Assembly (NCBI GenBank): GCA_004005435.1
Contig: RZWH01000007.1
Coordinates: 62,001-126,000 of the forward strand
Origin: Rhodobacteraceae bacterium CCMM004
Lineage (GTDB): Bacteria; Pseudomonadota; Alphaproteobacteria; Rhodobacterales; Rhodobacteraceae
DNA: 64,000 nt
Reading direction: 5' to 3'
The stretch's first letter is position 1. Each line of letters opens with the position of its first letter. This document shows, piece after piece, positions 55,281 through 64,000 of this stretch. The position numbers and the translations under genes are program-made. The notes below the pieces were generated by a model, which had not been told where the DNA came from, did not search any database, and saw only the letters and a program-made list of their open reading frames with translations.

Positions 55281-55371
55281 GAAACGGGTCCGTTTTGACA
55301 AGGTGGCCGGAGACTTGGCCCCGCATCGCGCGGGACGGGGGCTCATAGCCCGCCGTCGCGCCGGCGGCAAG

Positions 55372-56247
55372 TCACTCGACCACGGCGTAGTCCACGAACT
55401 CGGTCTTCTGGAAGAACTTGAAGTTGTCGTCGGCGATCAGGGTCAGCCGGATGCGCGCCCCGTCGTGCCACACGGCGACACCTTCGAGGTTGTCGTGCAT
55501 CCCGGCGCGGGTGGTCACCAGCGTCTCCTCGCCCAGACCCGCCCCCGCAGAAAGGTCGAAGCGGCGGACGCGCGAGGTGAAGCCGAAGAGCCCCGCGAGG
55601 TGCCGTTCCAGCAGATAGAGCCGCCCATCGGGGCCGAAATCCGCGCCCACCGGCAGATACGGCCCGCGGCGCGGGATCTCGAAGGCGCGGGTCCAGCGCT
55701 CGCCGTCCAACCGCCAGACAGGGAACGGACGGGATTGCCGCCCCGACCGTTCGGGCAGGACAAAGAGCGTGCCGTCCGCGTCCGCGGCCAGCGCCTCCAG
55801 CCCCGAGTTTTTCTGGAGGTCGGCCCAGGCGTCGTCCTTCGGCAGATCTCCCAGGAACGTGCCGTCGCGGTCGTAGCGCGCCAACCGGTGCCGACCCTCG
55901 AAGCTGATCACCAGGGTGCCGTCGGCTGCGATGGCCAGCCCCTCGGAGTCCGCCCAGGCGCGGCCGAGGTAGCCGCCCCTGGGATCGCGGAGGAACGCGA
56001 AGGGGCCGGTCTCGACCCCCGCCACCGCGCCGTCCGGCCCGCGCAGCAGACGTCCCGTGGCCACCGCGGTGTCGTCGTTGATCGCGACGAAGTCGGTGCC
56101 GTTCGGCCCCAGCTCCAGCCCCGACCAGCCGCCGTGGTGTTCGGTGTCGGGATGGGTCCACTTGTAGCTGCCGAGATACGCCGCCTCGGCGCCCAGGGCG
56201 GCGCCCGCGGCCAGCAGCGCGGCCGCGGCGGTCAGAAACCGGATCAT
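55372..56247 (-). CDS. Secreted esterase-like/phytase-like beta-propeller protein
   Basis: 291 residues with a signal peptide (about 19 residues ending ALGA). Repeated propeller strands: [57 protein letters not shown] and [12 protein letters not shown]. Matches the pattern of the esterase-like activity of phytase family; real activity unknown. Starts 7 bases after mepA. Confidence 0.8.
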   Translation of the reverse strand: MIRFLTAAAALLAAGAALGAEAAYLGSYKWTHPDTEHHGGWSGLELGPNGTDFVAINDDTAVATGRLLRGPDGAVAGVETGPFAFLRDPRGGYLGRAWADSEGLAIAADGTLVISFEGRHRLARYDRDGTFLGDLPKDDAWADLQKNSGLEALAADADGTLFVLPERSGRQSRPFPVWRLDGERWTRAFEIPRRGPYLPVGADFGPDGRLYLLERHLAGLFGFTSRVRRFDLSAGAGLGEETLVTTRAGMHDNLEGVAVWHDGARIRLTLIADDNFKFFQKTEFVDYAVVE

Positions 56248-56254
56248 TCGCGGA

Positions 56255-57175
56255 TCACTGGGCCAGAACGGCCTGGCAGGCGGCGGGCAGATCGGCCATG
56301 CGCAGCTCGCGCCGGGGTTGCGGCGGCGGCGCATTCGGATCGGGCGGCGGCGGGTTGAGGATGTTGTTCACCCATTGCTGCGCGTCGGCGCAGCCGTCTC
56401 CGGCCGGCGGCGGATCCTGGTCGATGCAGGTCGACGCGCCCGGCGGGCAGCTTAGCCGCACGTGCATGTGATAGTGGTGGCCGAACCATGGCCGCACCTT
56501 TCTGAGCCAGCGGCGGTCGCCGGTCTCGTCCTGGCACATCCGCACCTTGGCACCGGGGAAGATGAAGATGCGCGAGGTGCGCGGATCCTGCGCCGCGGCC
56601 TTGACCAACTCGTGCTGCGTTCGGCTCCACCGCTCGTTGACGAACGCGCCTTTCTGCCGGCGAAAGCTGACGGCCGAGAGGTTCTCGCGCTCGGCCCGGC
56701 TGAGATCGAGGCGGGTCGCGGGCATCAGCCAGATGTCGGCGTCGAGCCCGATCTGGTGGCTACGGTGCCCGGTCAGCATGGGCCCCCCGCGCGGCTGACT
56801 CATGTCGCCCACATAGATGCCCCTGGTGCCCGGCTGCGCCGCCACCTTGCGCGACAGCTTCTGCACCATGTCGATCAGCTCGGGGTGGCCCCAGTTGCGG
56901 TTGCGGCTCAGGCGCATGGCCTGCCAGGTGGGCCCGGTTTCGGCCAGGGCGACGCCGCCGGCCAGGCACCCCTTGGCATAGCCGCCGAAGGGCTGCGCCG
57001 GCAGAGCGGCGGGCAGCCCCGCGGCCCCGAACAGCTCTTTGGCCAGGCCGCTGCGCGTCACCTCCACGCCGGCGAGCTGCGGCACGGGGAGGGAGGCGGT
57101 CGAGGTGACTTCGCGGCCGCCACAGGCCGCCACGAGGGTCAGCGCCAACGCGCCGATGAGTGCCGGGAATTTCAT
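56255..57175 (-). CDS. mepA: Penicillin-insensitive murein endopeptidase
   Basis: Periplasmic LAS-type zinc peptidase that cleaves D-alanyl-meso-diaminopimelyl crosslinks in peptidoglycan. 306 residues. N-terminal lipobox-like LTLVAACGG suggests a lipoprotein. Zinc ligands in [14 protein letters not shown] and HHYHMHVRL. Proline-rich stretch ([17 protein letters not shown]) near the C-terminus. Start overlaps the MFS stop (ATGA). Confidence 0.93.
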   Translation of the reverse strand: MKFPALIGALALTLVAACGGREVTSTASLPVPQLAGVEVTRSGLAKELFGAAGLPAALPAQPFGGYAKGCLAGGVALAETGPTWQAMRLSRNRNWGHPELIDMVQKLSRKVAAQPGTRGIYVGDMSQPRGGPMLTGHRSHQIGLDADIWLMPATRLDLSRAERENLSAVSFRRQKGAFVNERWSRTQHELVKAAAQDPRTSRIFIFPGAKVRMCQDETGDRRWLRKVRPWFGHHYHMHVRLSCPPGASTCIDQDPPPAGDGCADAQQWVNNILNPPPPDPNAPPPQPRRELRMADLPAACQAVLAQ

Positions 57176-58512
57176 GCTGCTCGATCTCCGTCGGGTTTGA
57201 CCCATAGTAGCAGAAACAGCCCCACTGCGAAAAGCACGATCAGGGGAGAGATGCCCCAGTGCTGACTGCCGGTCGCCGCAGTGGCGATACCGATGCTCAA
57301 GGGCGCGATGAACGACGTCGCCTTTCCCGATAGCGCGTAGAGGCCAAAGCCCTCGGTCATCCGCTCGGTATCGCCCTGGCGCACCATCATCGTGCGGCTG
57401 GCCGATTGCAGCGCGCCGCCCGCCGCGCCGATCCCCGCGCCGATCAGCATGAACGCGATATCCGGCAGGCTGGATCCGGCCTCCTGCGGGATGCCGAACA
57501 CCGCCTCGCGGCTGACGAACATGGCCGCCAGCACGATCCCGGTGAGTGCCACGCAGCACACCACGATCACCGGCTTCGGCCCGTAGGCCGAGTCGGCGCG
57601 CCCGCCGAGCCACGCAAAGACGGCGCCGGTGATCACGGCCAGGATGCCGAAGGTCCCGGTCTGCACCACCGACCAATCGAGCACCCCGGCCGCGAATATC
57701 GCGCCCAGCGCGTAGGTGCCGTTGAGCCCGTCGCGATAGAACATCGACGCGCCGAGGAAGGCAAAGCGCGACGGCGTCCGCGGCAACCGCCGGACCGTGC
57801 CCCAGAGCTCGGCCATCGCCCGGCGGACGGTGCCGGCGGTGACGCGCCCCGTGGGGCGAGGATCGCGCACCCACAAAAAGAACGGGATCATGAACACCGC
57901 GAACCACACCGCGGTGAGCGGCCCGACGAACCGCGTGCCTTCGCGCAGCGCGGGGTCCAGGCCGAGGGCCGGCGCGATGCCCATGAGCGTCAGCCCAGTC
58001 TCTGCATTCTCGGCAAAGAACAGCAGCATGATCACCAGCGCGAACAGACCGCCGACATAGCCGAACGCCCAGCCGTTGCCCGAGATCCGCCCGATCTCTT
58101 CGCGCGGGCCGAGGTCCGGCAGCATCGCGTTGGTAAAGATGGTCGCGAACTCCATCCCGATCAGCCCGATGGCGAAGCTGAGGAGGATCAGCGTCAGGCT
58201 GAAGTTGCCGGGCACCGCCCACCACAATCCGGCGGCCCCGGCCACGTAGAGCGCCGAGAACGCCCAGATCCAGCGCATGCGGCTGCCCGACTGGTCGGCG
58301 ATGGCGCCGAGGACGGGGGCCAGGAGCGCGATGACGATCCCGGCGGCCGCGATGCCGAACCCCCAGACCGCCTGCGCCTCGGTGCCGTCGCCCAGCAAGT
58401 CCTTGACATACGGGCCGAAGATGAAGGTCAGGAGCAGCGTGTTATAGGGCTGCGACGCCCAGTCGAAGAAGAACCAGCCCCAGATCCGCTTGCTCGTCGA
58501 GGATGCCGCCAT
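57172..58512 (-). CDS. MFS transporter, Atg22/UMF1-like
   Basis: 446 residues, 11-12 predicted helices. The N-terminal WGWFFFDWASQPYNTLLLTFIFGPYV is the hallmark of the UMF1 (vacuole effluxer Atg22-like) family; bacterial substrates are unknown. Upstream of and coupled to mepA and the phytase-like gene, forming a three-gene leftward unit. Confidence 0.9.
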   Translation of the reverse strand: MAASSTSKRIWGWFFFDWASQPYNTLLLTFIFGPYVKDLLGDGTEAQAVWGFGIAAAGIVIALLAPVLGAIADQSGSRMRWIWAFSALYVAGAAGLWWAVPGNFSLTLILLSFAIGLIGMEFATIFTNAMLPDLGPREEIGRISGNGWAFGYVGGLFALVIMLLFFAENAETGLTLMGIAPALGLDPALREGTRFVGPLTAVWFAVFMIPFFLWVRDPRPTGRVTAGTVRRAMAELWGTVRRLPRTPSRFAFLGASMFYRDGLNGTYALGAIFAAGVLDWSVVQTGTFGILAVITGAVFAWLGGRADSAYGPKPVIVVCCVALTGIVLAAMFVSREAVFGIPQEAGSSLPDIAFMLIGAGIGAAGGALQSASRTMMVRQGDTERMTEGFGLYALSGKATSFIAPLSIGIATAATGSQHWGISPLIVLFAVGLFLLLWVKPDGDRAA

Positions 58513-58606
58513 GTCTGTGCCCGCCGTCCCGCCCCGGCCGGACTAGAACAGGTGGCCGTCTCCGGCGCAACGACATAGAGTGGCACACAACCACAGGGAG
58601 AGTGCC

Positions 58607-59599
58607 ATGACCCCCTCGATCCGTGCTGCGGCGTCGGCGGACGTCCGGTCCATCGCAGACCTGGCCCTGGCCGCCGCCCGGCGGCGCGCCGCCGCGGATC
58701 CGGCGCTTTGGCCCGTGGCCACCGACGCGGAAACGCAGGTGCACCGCGCGCTCCACACCGCGCTCGACACGCCCGAGGCGCCGGTGCGACAGCGCTGGCT
58801 GGTGGCCCATATCGGCTCGCGGATCGTGGGCGCGGGCCATGGCCTGCACCTGCCGGTGCCGCCGATCTACGCTGGGCGCTGGGGGATGCCGGGTCTGATC
58901 ATGCCCGACACGGTCGTCGCGGACACCGCCCCGGACGGCGTCGCCGAGGGGCTCGCCGCCGCCGCTGAGGACGCCCTGGCCGCGGGCGGCGCCCGTATCC
59001 TCCTGGCCGCGGCGATCCTGCCCGACACGTGGACCGCCGCTCTGACCGCCCGCGGCTACGCGCCCCTAACCCTGTATCCGGCCAAGTCCGGGCTGGGTGG
59101 CGAGATGCCCGACGGCGTGCGCCTGGCGGCCGAGGACGACCTGCCCGCCATCGCCGCCCTGAGTGGCGAGAGCCGCGCGGTGCTCCACCGCCTCGATCCG
59201 TTCTGGGAGCCGCATCCCCAGGCCGGTCCGCGTTTCGCCGCCTGGATGACCAAGACCCTGGCGTTGCCCGACCGGATCCTCCTGGTCTCGGAGGGCGCGG
59301 ACGGCGTCGACGGCTATGCCGTCGCCCAGCCCGCGACACCGCTGCATGTGCCCCCGGGCCACGAAATCGGCGGCCTGGGCATCGTCGACGACTTTCACCA
59401 CTCCGGCCTGGCCGATCCCGACGGGCGGCCATCCAAAGGCGCCGCCCGCCTTCTCGCCGGGATCGAGGCCGCGTTCGGCCACCTGGGGCGCCGGACCGCG
59501 CTCGCCGTCTGCCCCGCCGCCTGGGCGTCCAAGGCCGACCTCCTGCGCGGGGCAGGGTGGCAGGGCGGCCAGGTCTGGCACATCCGCCGCCCGGTCTGA
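58607..59599 (+). CDS. GNAT-like acetyltransferase, possibly two tandem domains
   Basis: 330 residues. The N-terminal half (about 1-160) looks like a GNAT domain with SADVRSIADLALAAARRR; the second half has ALSGESRAVLHRLDPF and a late IGGLGIVDDFHHSGLADPDG that resembles a degraded acetyl-CoA site. RBS AGGGAGAG before ATG 58607. Substrate unknown; divergent from the MFS gene. Confidence 0.65.
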   Translation: MTPSIRAAASADVRSIADLALAAARRRAAADPALWPVATDAETQVHRALHTALDTPEAPVRQRWLVAHIGSRIVGAGHGLHLPVPPIYAGRWGMPGLIMPDTVVADTAPDGVAEGLAAAAEDALAAGGARILLAAAILPDTWTAALTARGYAPLTLYPAKSGLGGEMPDGVRLAAEDDLPAIAALSGESRAVLHRLDPFWEPHPQAGPRFAAWMTKTLALPDRILLVSEGADGVDGYAVAQPATPLHVPPGHEIGGLGIVDDFHHSGLADPDGRPSKGAARLLAGIEAAFGHLGRRTALAVCPAAWASKADLLRGAGWQGGQVWHIRRPV

Positions 59600-59747
59600 G
59601 CCGCCTGCCGAGAGACGAGGGCAGCGCCGCCCCCTTGGGGGCGCGGTCGGCGGCGCGCCCCAGCTCCAAAAGCGCCCACGTCGCGGTGGCGGACCCGTCC
59701 TCGCCAGAAGCAGCGCCCCCGGGGGCGCGCCCGCCCTGCGCTGCTCG
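59600..59747. repeat. Convergent gap with nested GC palindromes
   Basis: 148-base gap between convergent genes. It holds CGCCCCC-TT-GGGGGCG near 59628-59643, and a nested pair at 59709-59745: outer arms AGCAGCGC / GCGCTGCT around the perfect palindrome GCGCCCCCGGGGGCGC. No ORF with support. Probable bidirectional terminator region. Confidence 0.6.
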
Positions 59748-60281
59748 CTACGTCCGTGCAGGCGGCCAGGGACGCTGCGCCTCGGCGTCGGTCCAGGCGA
59801 CGACCCAGTCGGGCAGTGCGGGGCTCTCGGCGGGGTGGCCCATCGCGGCAGCGGCCTCCTGCGGCGGCACCAGTCCGTCTCGCCCCGTCACCGCGTTGCG
59901 GAACAGCGCGTGCGACGTGCACTCGTCACCCCGCCACATCGCCTGTTCGAGATACATGAACCGCGCGTCCCAGCCGAGGATCCGCGTCCGCATCTCGATC
60001 CGGTCGAACACCCGCACCCGGCGGCGATAGCGCACCGACGATCCCGCGATGGTCCCCGCCCAGCGCTGCGCCTTCATCACCCCGATGGCGCCGATCCTCT
60101 GGAACAGCACCATGCGGCCGAGATCGTAGAGGGTCAGCGTCCGCCCGTTGTTCAGCTCCATCCAGATGTCGATGTCGTGCGGCCAAATCAGATGGCGGGC
60201 GACATGGGTATCGAACAGACCCAGGCGCGGCGCCGAGCGGTGAACGGCCAGTTCCTTGGCCATGCGCAGAACGGGATACAT
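59748..60281 (-). CDS. Thioesterase-like (4HBT / THEM6-type) protein
   Basis: 177 residues. HDIDIWMELNNGRTLTLYDLGRMVLF is the hot-dog-fold active-site helix of the acyl-CoA thioesterase/THEM6 group, followed by SSVRYRRRVRVFDRIEMRTRILGWD. Probably hydrolyses or binds acyl-thioesters. RBS AAAGGAG before ATG 60281. Divergent from yggT. Confidence 0.85.
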   Translation of the reverse strand: MYPVLRMAKELAVHRSAPRLGLFDTHVARHLIWPHDIDIWMELNNGRTLTLYDLGRMVLFQRIGAIGVMKAQRWAGTIAGSSVRYRRRVRVFDRIEMRTRILGWDARFMYLEQAMWRGDECTSHALFRNAVTGRDGLVPPQEAAAAMGHPAESPALPDWVVAWTDAEAQRPWPPART

Positions 60282-60347
60282 GGGCGGTCTCCTTTGCGCC
60301 CCACCTGGGCGCCCCGGCCCGGAGGGTCAAAGACGACGTCGCGTCCC

Positions 60348-60376
60348 TTGCGGCGCTGCCGAACGCCGACTAGGTG
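60348..60376 (+). promoter_or_regulatory. Candidate yggT promoter
   Basis: TTGCGG, 17-base spacer, TAGGTG, 33 bases upstream of the yggT ATG at 60409. Same TTG..-N17-TA.... pattern as the thiBPQ promoter. Confidence 0.4.
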
Positions 60377-60408
60377 TCGTCGGACACACCCCGACCACGG
60401 ACCCGCCG

Positions 60409-60696
60409 ATGACCTCGCTGTTTCAAATCCTGATGCTGATCCTCGACGTGGTCTGGTTCATCATGATCGCCCATATCGTGATGTCCTGGCTGATCAATTT
60501 TCAGGTCCTGAACCTGCGCCAGCAATTGGTGGCGCAGATCTGGTATGGGCTGAACCGGCTGCTCGAACCGCTCTATGCCCCGATCCGCCGGGTGCTGCCC
60601 GCCATGGGCGGCCTGGACCTCGCGCCCCTGGTGGCGCTGATCGGCGTCTACGCGCTGCGGATCATCCTGATGAACAACGCCGCCGCCTTCTACTGA
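60409..60696 (+). CDS. yggT: YggT-family membrane protein
   Basis: 95 residues with two hydrophobic helices (LMLILDVVWFIMIAHIVMSWLI and LVALIGVYALRIILM) flanking LLEPLYAPIRRVLPAMGGLDLAP, the YggT signature. Implicated in osmotic stress and cell-envelope or division functions in other bacteria. Overlaps the convergent TetR gene by 7 bases. Confidence 0.92.
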   Translation: MTSLFQILMLILDVVWFIMIAHIVMSWLINFQVLNLRQQLVAQIWYGLNRLLEPLYAPIRRVLPAMGGLDLAPLVALIGVYALRIILMNNAAAFY

Positions 60697-61292
60697 TCCG
60701 GGGGCAGGTAGCGGTCGAGTACCGCCGCCGTCATGTCCGCCACGACGGCGCGCGCCGCCTCCGGCGTCACCTGCACCACGTCGCGCAGCGCAACGGCCGC
60801 CTCGATCCCCGTCACCGCGGCCAGCGCCCGGACCAGGGCCACCCGCTGGGGGGGAGAGAGGCCATGCTCCGGGTCCTCGGCCAGCGCCCGCTCCAGCATC
60901 GCGATGCGACGGGCCCCGCGGGGATAGGGGCGGACCGCACCGCCCTCGACCGAGACGTCGAGCGCGCGCGCCAGGAACCTGCGGAACTGCGCCTCGTGCT
61001 CCAGCGCAAGGTCGAAGAAGTAGAGCGTGACGGCCATGAGAGCGCCGCGTAGGCCGCGGCCCCCGCCGACGATCTCCTCGTAACTCAGGACTTCATGGTC
61101 GAGGCCCGCCTCCAGGGCCAGGGCGGCAGGATCGCTGAAATAGCGATAGGCGGTGGCCTTCGACATGCCGGCACGACGGGCGGCACCGGCCACGGTGACC
61201 TCCGCACCCTCCGCCAACAACGCGCGCGCCGCCGCAAGCAGCGCCTCGCGGGTGCGCGCCTTTTGCGCGGTGCGTTCACGATCCCCAGGCAT
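60690..61292 (-). CDS. TetR-family transcriptional regulator
   Basis: 200 residues. N-terminal HTH VTVAGAARRAGMSKATAYRYFSD (about 32-54), divergent ligand domain. Divergent from a cupin gene with an inverted repeat GTCTC-N5-GAGAC in the shared gap, so it likely represses that gene and itself. Convergent overlap of 7 bases with yggT. Confidence 0.88.
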   Translation of the reverse strand: MPGDRERTAQKARTREALLAAARALLAEGAEVTVAGAARRAGMSKATAYRYFSDPAALALEAGLDHEVLSYEEIVGGGRGLRGALMAVTLYFFDLALEHEAQFRRFLARALDVSVEGGAVRPYPRGARRIAMLERALAEDPEHGLSPPQRVALVRALAAVTGIEAAVALRDVVQVTPEAARAVVADMTAAVLDRYLPPDQ

Positions 61293-61313
61293 TCCATCCT
61301 TCCTGATACACTT

Positions 61314-61328
61314 GTCTCTTTACGAGAC
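61314..61328. promoter_or_regulatory. Inverted repeat GTCTC-TTTAC-GAGAC, candidate TetR operator
   Basis: Sits midway in the 81-base gap between the divergent TetR and cupin genes, 45 bases before the cupin ATG. The AT-rich TATAGTAT that follows could be a -10 region. Regulation by the adjacent TetR is inferred from position. Confidence 0.5.
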
Positions 61329-61373
61329 TATAGTATCATGAAATCCGACTCAACCCGCGCAAGGAGCACTGTC

Positions 61374-61832
61374 ATGACCGTCCACCGCCGCTACGAGGTC
61401 CTGGGGATCCTGATGACGTTCCACGCTTTTCCGCGCGACGTCATGGACAAATATTGCCTGGTCGAATGCGTGGTGCCGCCTGGCCGCGGCGCGCCCCCGA
61501 ACCACCACGCGGGCGAGACCGAGGCGTTCTACGTGCTCGACGGGATCGTGGAGTTCACCATCGACGGCCAGACGCGCAGCCACGGGGCCGGCGCCCATGT
61601 GGCGATCCCCGACGGGGCCGTCCACGCCTTCACCGCGGTCGGAGAGCGGCCCGCGCGGATCCTGATCCTCAATGCGCCAGGCCATATGCACGAGGCGTTC
61701 TTCACCTCCGTCGGCACGCCCGTCGCCGACGACAGGACCGTGCCGCAGCCCCCCGACGGCCCGCCCGACGTCGCCCATGTGGTCGCCGTCGCCGAGCGGT
61801 CGGGGATGACGATCCTGCCGCCGCCCGCCTGA
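61374..61832 (+). CDS. Cupin-domain protein
   Basis: 152 residues. Cupin motif 1 in PPNHHAGETEAFYVLDG (two His, Glu) and motif 2 in VAIPDGAVHAFTAVG (His), giving a metal site. Small single-domain cupin, perhaps a dioxygenase or sugar-binding protein; function unknown. RBS AAGGAG before ATG 61374. Probably controlled by the divergent TetR. Confidence 0.87.
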   Translation: MTVHRRYEVLGILMTFHAFPRDVMDKYCLVECVVPPGRGAPPNHHAGETEAFYVLDGIVEFTIDGQTRSHGAGAHVAIPDGAVHAFTAVGERPARILILNAPGHMHEAFFTSVGTPVADDRTVPQPPDGPPDVAHVVAVAERSGMTILPPPA

Positions 61833-61911
61833 CCCCCGGCCCTTGTCCACCGAATCTTAATGTGGGACTCTCACGCTCACGAGCAGGTCGAACGGACATT
61901 CAGGGGCAGCC

Positions 61912-63960
61912 ATGGCCGACGCGCACGCGCTTCTCGCCACCGTCTTCGGATTCTCCGAGTTCCGGGCGGGGCAGGAAGAGATCGTGGAGGCGGTCGTCGC
62001 GGGCCAGCCGGTGCTGGCGATCATGCCCACTGGCGGGGGCAAGTCGCTGTGCTATCAGCTCCCCGCGCTGTGCCGCGACGGGCTGACGGTGGTGATTTCG
62101 CCCCTGATCGCCCTGATGCGCGACCAGGTGCGGGGGTTGCAGGCGGCGGGCGTCGCGGCGGGCGCGCTGACCTCGGGCAATACGGCGGACGAGACGGACG
62201 CCGTCCACGCCGCCATCGACGACGGCACGCTCAAGCTCCTCTACATCGCGCCCGAGCGGCTCGCCGCGGGCGGGACAGAGCGGCTCTTGCGCCGGGCGGG
62301 CGTGGGCCTGATCGCAGTGGACGAGGCCCACTGCGTCAGCCAGTGGGGCCACGATTTCCGCCCCGATTATCTGCGGATCGGGGCGCTGCGCCGGGCGTTC
62401 GACGTGCCCCTCGCCGCCTTCACCGCCACCGCCGATGCCGAGACCCGGGACGAGATCGTCGCGCGGCTGTTCGATGGGGTGCCGCCGACGACCTTCCTGC
62501 ACGGCTTCGACCGGCCGAACATCCATCTGGCCTTTGCCCCCAAGGACCAGCCGCGGCGCCAGATCCTGGCCTTCGCCGACGCCCGCAAGGGGCAGTCTGG
62601 CATCGTCTACTGCGCCACCCGCGCCAAGACCGAGAGCCTCGCCGCCGCCCTGTCCGAGGCCGGGCACACTGCCTGCGCCTACCATGGCGGCATGGAGGCC
62701 GAGGCGCGCCGCCATGTCGAGGCGCGGTTCGCGGTCGAAGACGGGCTGATCGTCTGCGCCACGGTCGCCTTTGGCATGGGAGTGGACAAGCCCGACATCC
62801 GATGGGTGGCCCATGCCGACCTGCCCAAGTCCATCGAGAGCTATTACCAGGAGATCGGGCGGGCAGGCCGTGACGGTGCGCCGGCCGAGACGCTGACGCT
62901 CTACGGCGCCGACGACATTCGCCTGCGCCGGGCGCAGATCGACGAGGGCGCCGCGCCCGACGACCGCAAGGCGGCGGATCACGGGCGACTGAACACGCTC
63001 CTGGGGCTGGCCGAGGCGTTGGGCTGCCGCCGCCGCCAGCTCCTGGCCTATTTCGGCGACACCCTGGGCGAGGATTGCGGCAACTGCGACCTGTGCGACC
63101 GTCCGGCCGACACCTTCGACGGGACCGAGCCGGTGAGAAAGGCGCTGTCGGCGGTCCTGCGCACCGAAGAATGGTTCGGCCAGGGCCACCTGATCGACAT
63201 CCTGGTGGGCGCCGACACCGCAAAGATCCGGGCGCGAGGGCACGACCGGCTCCCGACCTACGGCTGCGGGCGCGACATGGACAAGAGGCAGTGGCAGGGT
63301 GTGTTCCGGCAGATGATGGGCCACGACCTGCTGCGCCCCGACCCGGCTCGGCACGGCGCGCTCAGAATGACCGAGCGGGCCCGCCCCGTCCTCCGCGGCG
63401 AAGAGACGGTGCGCCTGCGCCGCGACGCTGTGCGCGCGGCGGCGGCGCGGCCGGTCGCGCGGGCGCTGGTGTCGGACGAGGACGCGCCGCTGCTGTCGGC
63501 GCTAAAGGCCAAGCGGCGCGCGCTGGCCGAAGCGCAGGGCGTCCCGGCTTACATCGTCTTCACCGACCGCACGTTGATCGAAATGGCCGAGACCCGGCCG
63601 CGGACCCTGGACGACATGGCGCGGATCGGGGGGGTCGGCGCGACCAAGCTCGACCGCTACGGCGCGGCGTTTCTCGAAGTGGTGAACGGCGCCGCACCCG
63701 CGCCGATGCATCCCGCGCGGCGGGCGCTTGCGGGACGCGCCGCGGGCGAGGTCTACGACCGGCTGCACGACGCCCAGCGCGATCTGGCCCACGGGCCCGA
63801 CGGGACGGGCAAGTTCCTGGGCGTCCCCACCGCAACCCTGCGCCAGATCGCCGAGCGACAGCCCGGGTCGCTGGAGGCACTGGCGGCTCTGCCCGGGATG
63901 GGCCCCGACAAGGCCGCCCGCTTCGGCCCCGCGTTCCTGGAAATCCTCGCAGAGGCTTGA
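61912..63960 (+). CDS. recQ: ATP-dependent DNA helicase RecQ
   Basis: 3'-5' helicase in recombination and replication-fork repair. 682 residues. Walker A MPTGGGKS at 39-45, DEAH-type box VDEAHCVSQWGHDFRPDY, motif VI ESYYQEIGRAGRDG, zinc Cys cluster DCGNCDLCDRP, winged helix, an HRDC domain around PAYIVFTDRTLIEMAETRP, and a further HRDC/HhH-like C-terminal segment (LRQIAERQPGSLEALAALPGMGP). Slightly longer than E. coli RecQ (about 610). The AACAGGAG at the window end may serve a next gene. Confidence 0.95.
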   Translation: MADAHALLATVFGFSEFRAGQEEIVEAVVAGQPVLAIMPTGGGKSLCYQLPALCRDGLTVVISPLIALMRDQVRGLQAAGVAAGALTSGNTADETDAVHAAIDDGTLKLLYIAPERLAAGGTERLLRRAGVGLIAVDEAHCVSQWGHDFRPDYLRIGALRRAFDVPLAAFTATADAETRDEIVARLFDGVPPTTFLHGFDRPNIHLAFAPKDQPRRQILAFADARKGQSGIVYCATRAKTESLAAALSEAGHTACAYHGGMEAEARRHVEARFAVEDGLIVCATVAFGMGVDKPDIRWVAHADLPKSIESYYQEIGRAGRDGAPAETLTLYGADDIRLRRAQIDEGAAPDDRKAADHGRLNTLLGLAEALGCRRRQLLAYFGDTLGEDCGNCDLCDRPADTFDGTEPVRKALSAVLRTEEWFGQGHLIDILVGADTAKIRARGHDRLPTYGCGRDMDKRQWQGVFRQMMGHDLLRPDPARHGALRMTERARPVLRGEETVRLRRDAVRAAAARPVARALVSDEDAPLLSALKAKRRALAEAQGVPAYIVFTDRTLIEMAETRPRTLDDMARIGGVGATKLDRYGAAFLEVVNGAAPAPMHPARRALAGRAAGEVYDRLHDAQRDLAHGPDGTGKFLGVPTATLRQIAERQPGSLEALAALPGMGPDKAARFGPAFLEILAEA

Positions 63961-64000
63961 GCCCCACCGCCCGCCGACCTAGGTGCCACCGCAACAGGAG

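Noticed and set aside
61833-61911. SOS (LexA) box before recQ
   Set aside because: GAACGGACATTC lacks the second GAAC of the alphaproteobacterial GAAC-N7-GAAC site.

Overview
The window is GC-rich alphaproteobacterial chromosome. Gene content and order fit the Rhodobacteraceae (Roseobacter group and purple relatives) with a photosynthesis gene cluster. Supporting signs are spheroidene monooxygenase (crtA), the oxygen-dependent cyclase acsF, the ppsR/ppaA regulator pair, the puhABC-acsF-puhE-hemA-cycA order, and Rhodobacterales-type intergenic repeats. Genus cannot be fixed from the sequence alone.

Positions 1-27158 hold about half of a photosynthesis gene cluster, in four transcription blocks. 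(1) Leftward: ppaA-ppsR-bchG-(pucC-like, cut by the window edge). (2) Rightward: bchFNBHLM-lhaA-puhABC-small orf-acsF-puhE-hemA-cycA, about 16 kb of nearly touching genes. (3) Leftward: crtA-bchI-bchD-bchO. (4) Rightward: crtI-crtB-tspO. Blocks 1/2 and 3/4 diverge from two short control regions. Each control region carries two perfect TGT-N12-ACA palindromes, the PpsR/CrtJ operator. A fifth perfect operator lies over the 5' end of bchG. The puf genes, bchCXYZ, crtCDEF and bchP are not in the window and presumably lie beyond the left edge. The right border of the cluster is tspO.

Positions 27229-29263 are a tight housekeeping operon: HDAC-family deacetylase, xseB, ispA. Positions 29325-45000 are carbohydrate catabolism. 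One part holds a TIM-barrel isomerase and a PfkB kinase, facing a lactonase and an aldo/keto reductase. A rightward operon then follows: BtpA/SgcQ, M42-type peptidase, FGGY kinase, SIS isomerase. After it come two sugar ABC permeases without a binding protein or ATPase, an SMP-30 lactonase, an RraA-like protein, an IlvD/Edd sugar-acid dehydratase and a uronate-dehydrogenase-like protein. Together they suggest an oxidative branch (aldose or uronate to lactone to acid to 2-keto-3-deoxy acid) next to a phosphorylative branch. The substrate is unknown.

Positions 45000-64000 are mixed: mbfA with an Irr-type iron control element, a TetR gene with a likely operator, the thiBPQ transporter under a TPP riboswitch, aroC, a DMT exporter, and a histidine kinase whose membrane domain matches the plant ethylene-receptor binding site residue for residue. 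Then come arfB, an 18-codon small ORF with an unusually strong ribosome binding site, yhhQ, mepA, an MFS protein, two GNAT-type proteins (one here, one before aroC), yggT, a TetR/cupin pair and recQ.

No tRNA, rRNA, insertion sequence, prophage or CRISPR was seen. No gene-free stretch exceeds 300 bases; the longest are 3262-3500 (operators) and 54410-54659 (small ORF plus hairpin). A family of tandem 20-24-bp palindromes with differing stem sequences appears four times at gene ends.
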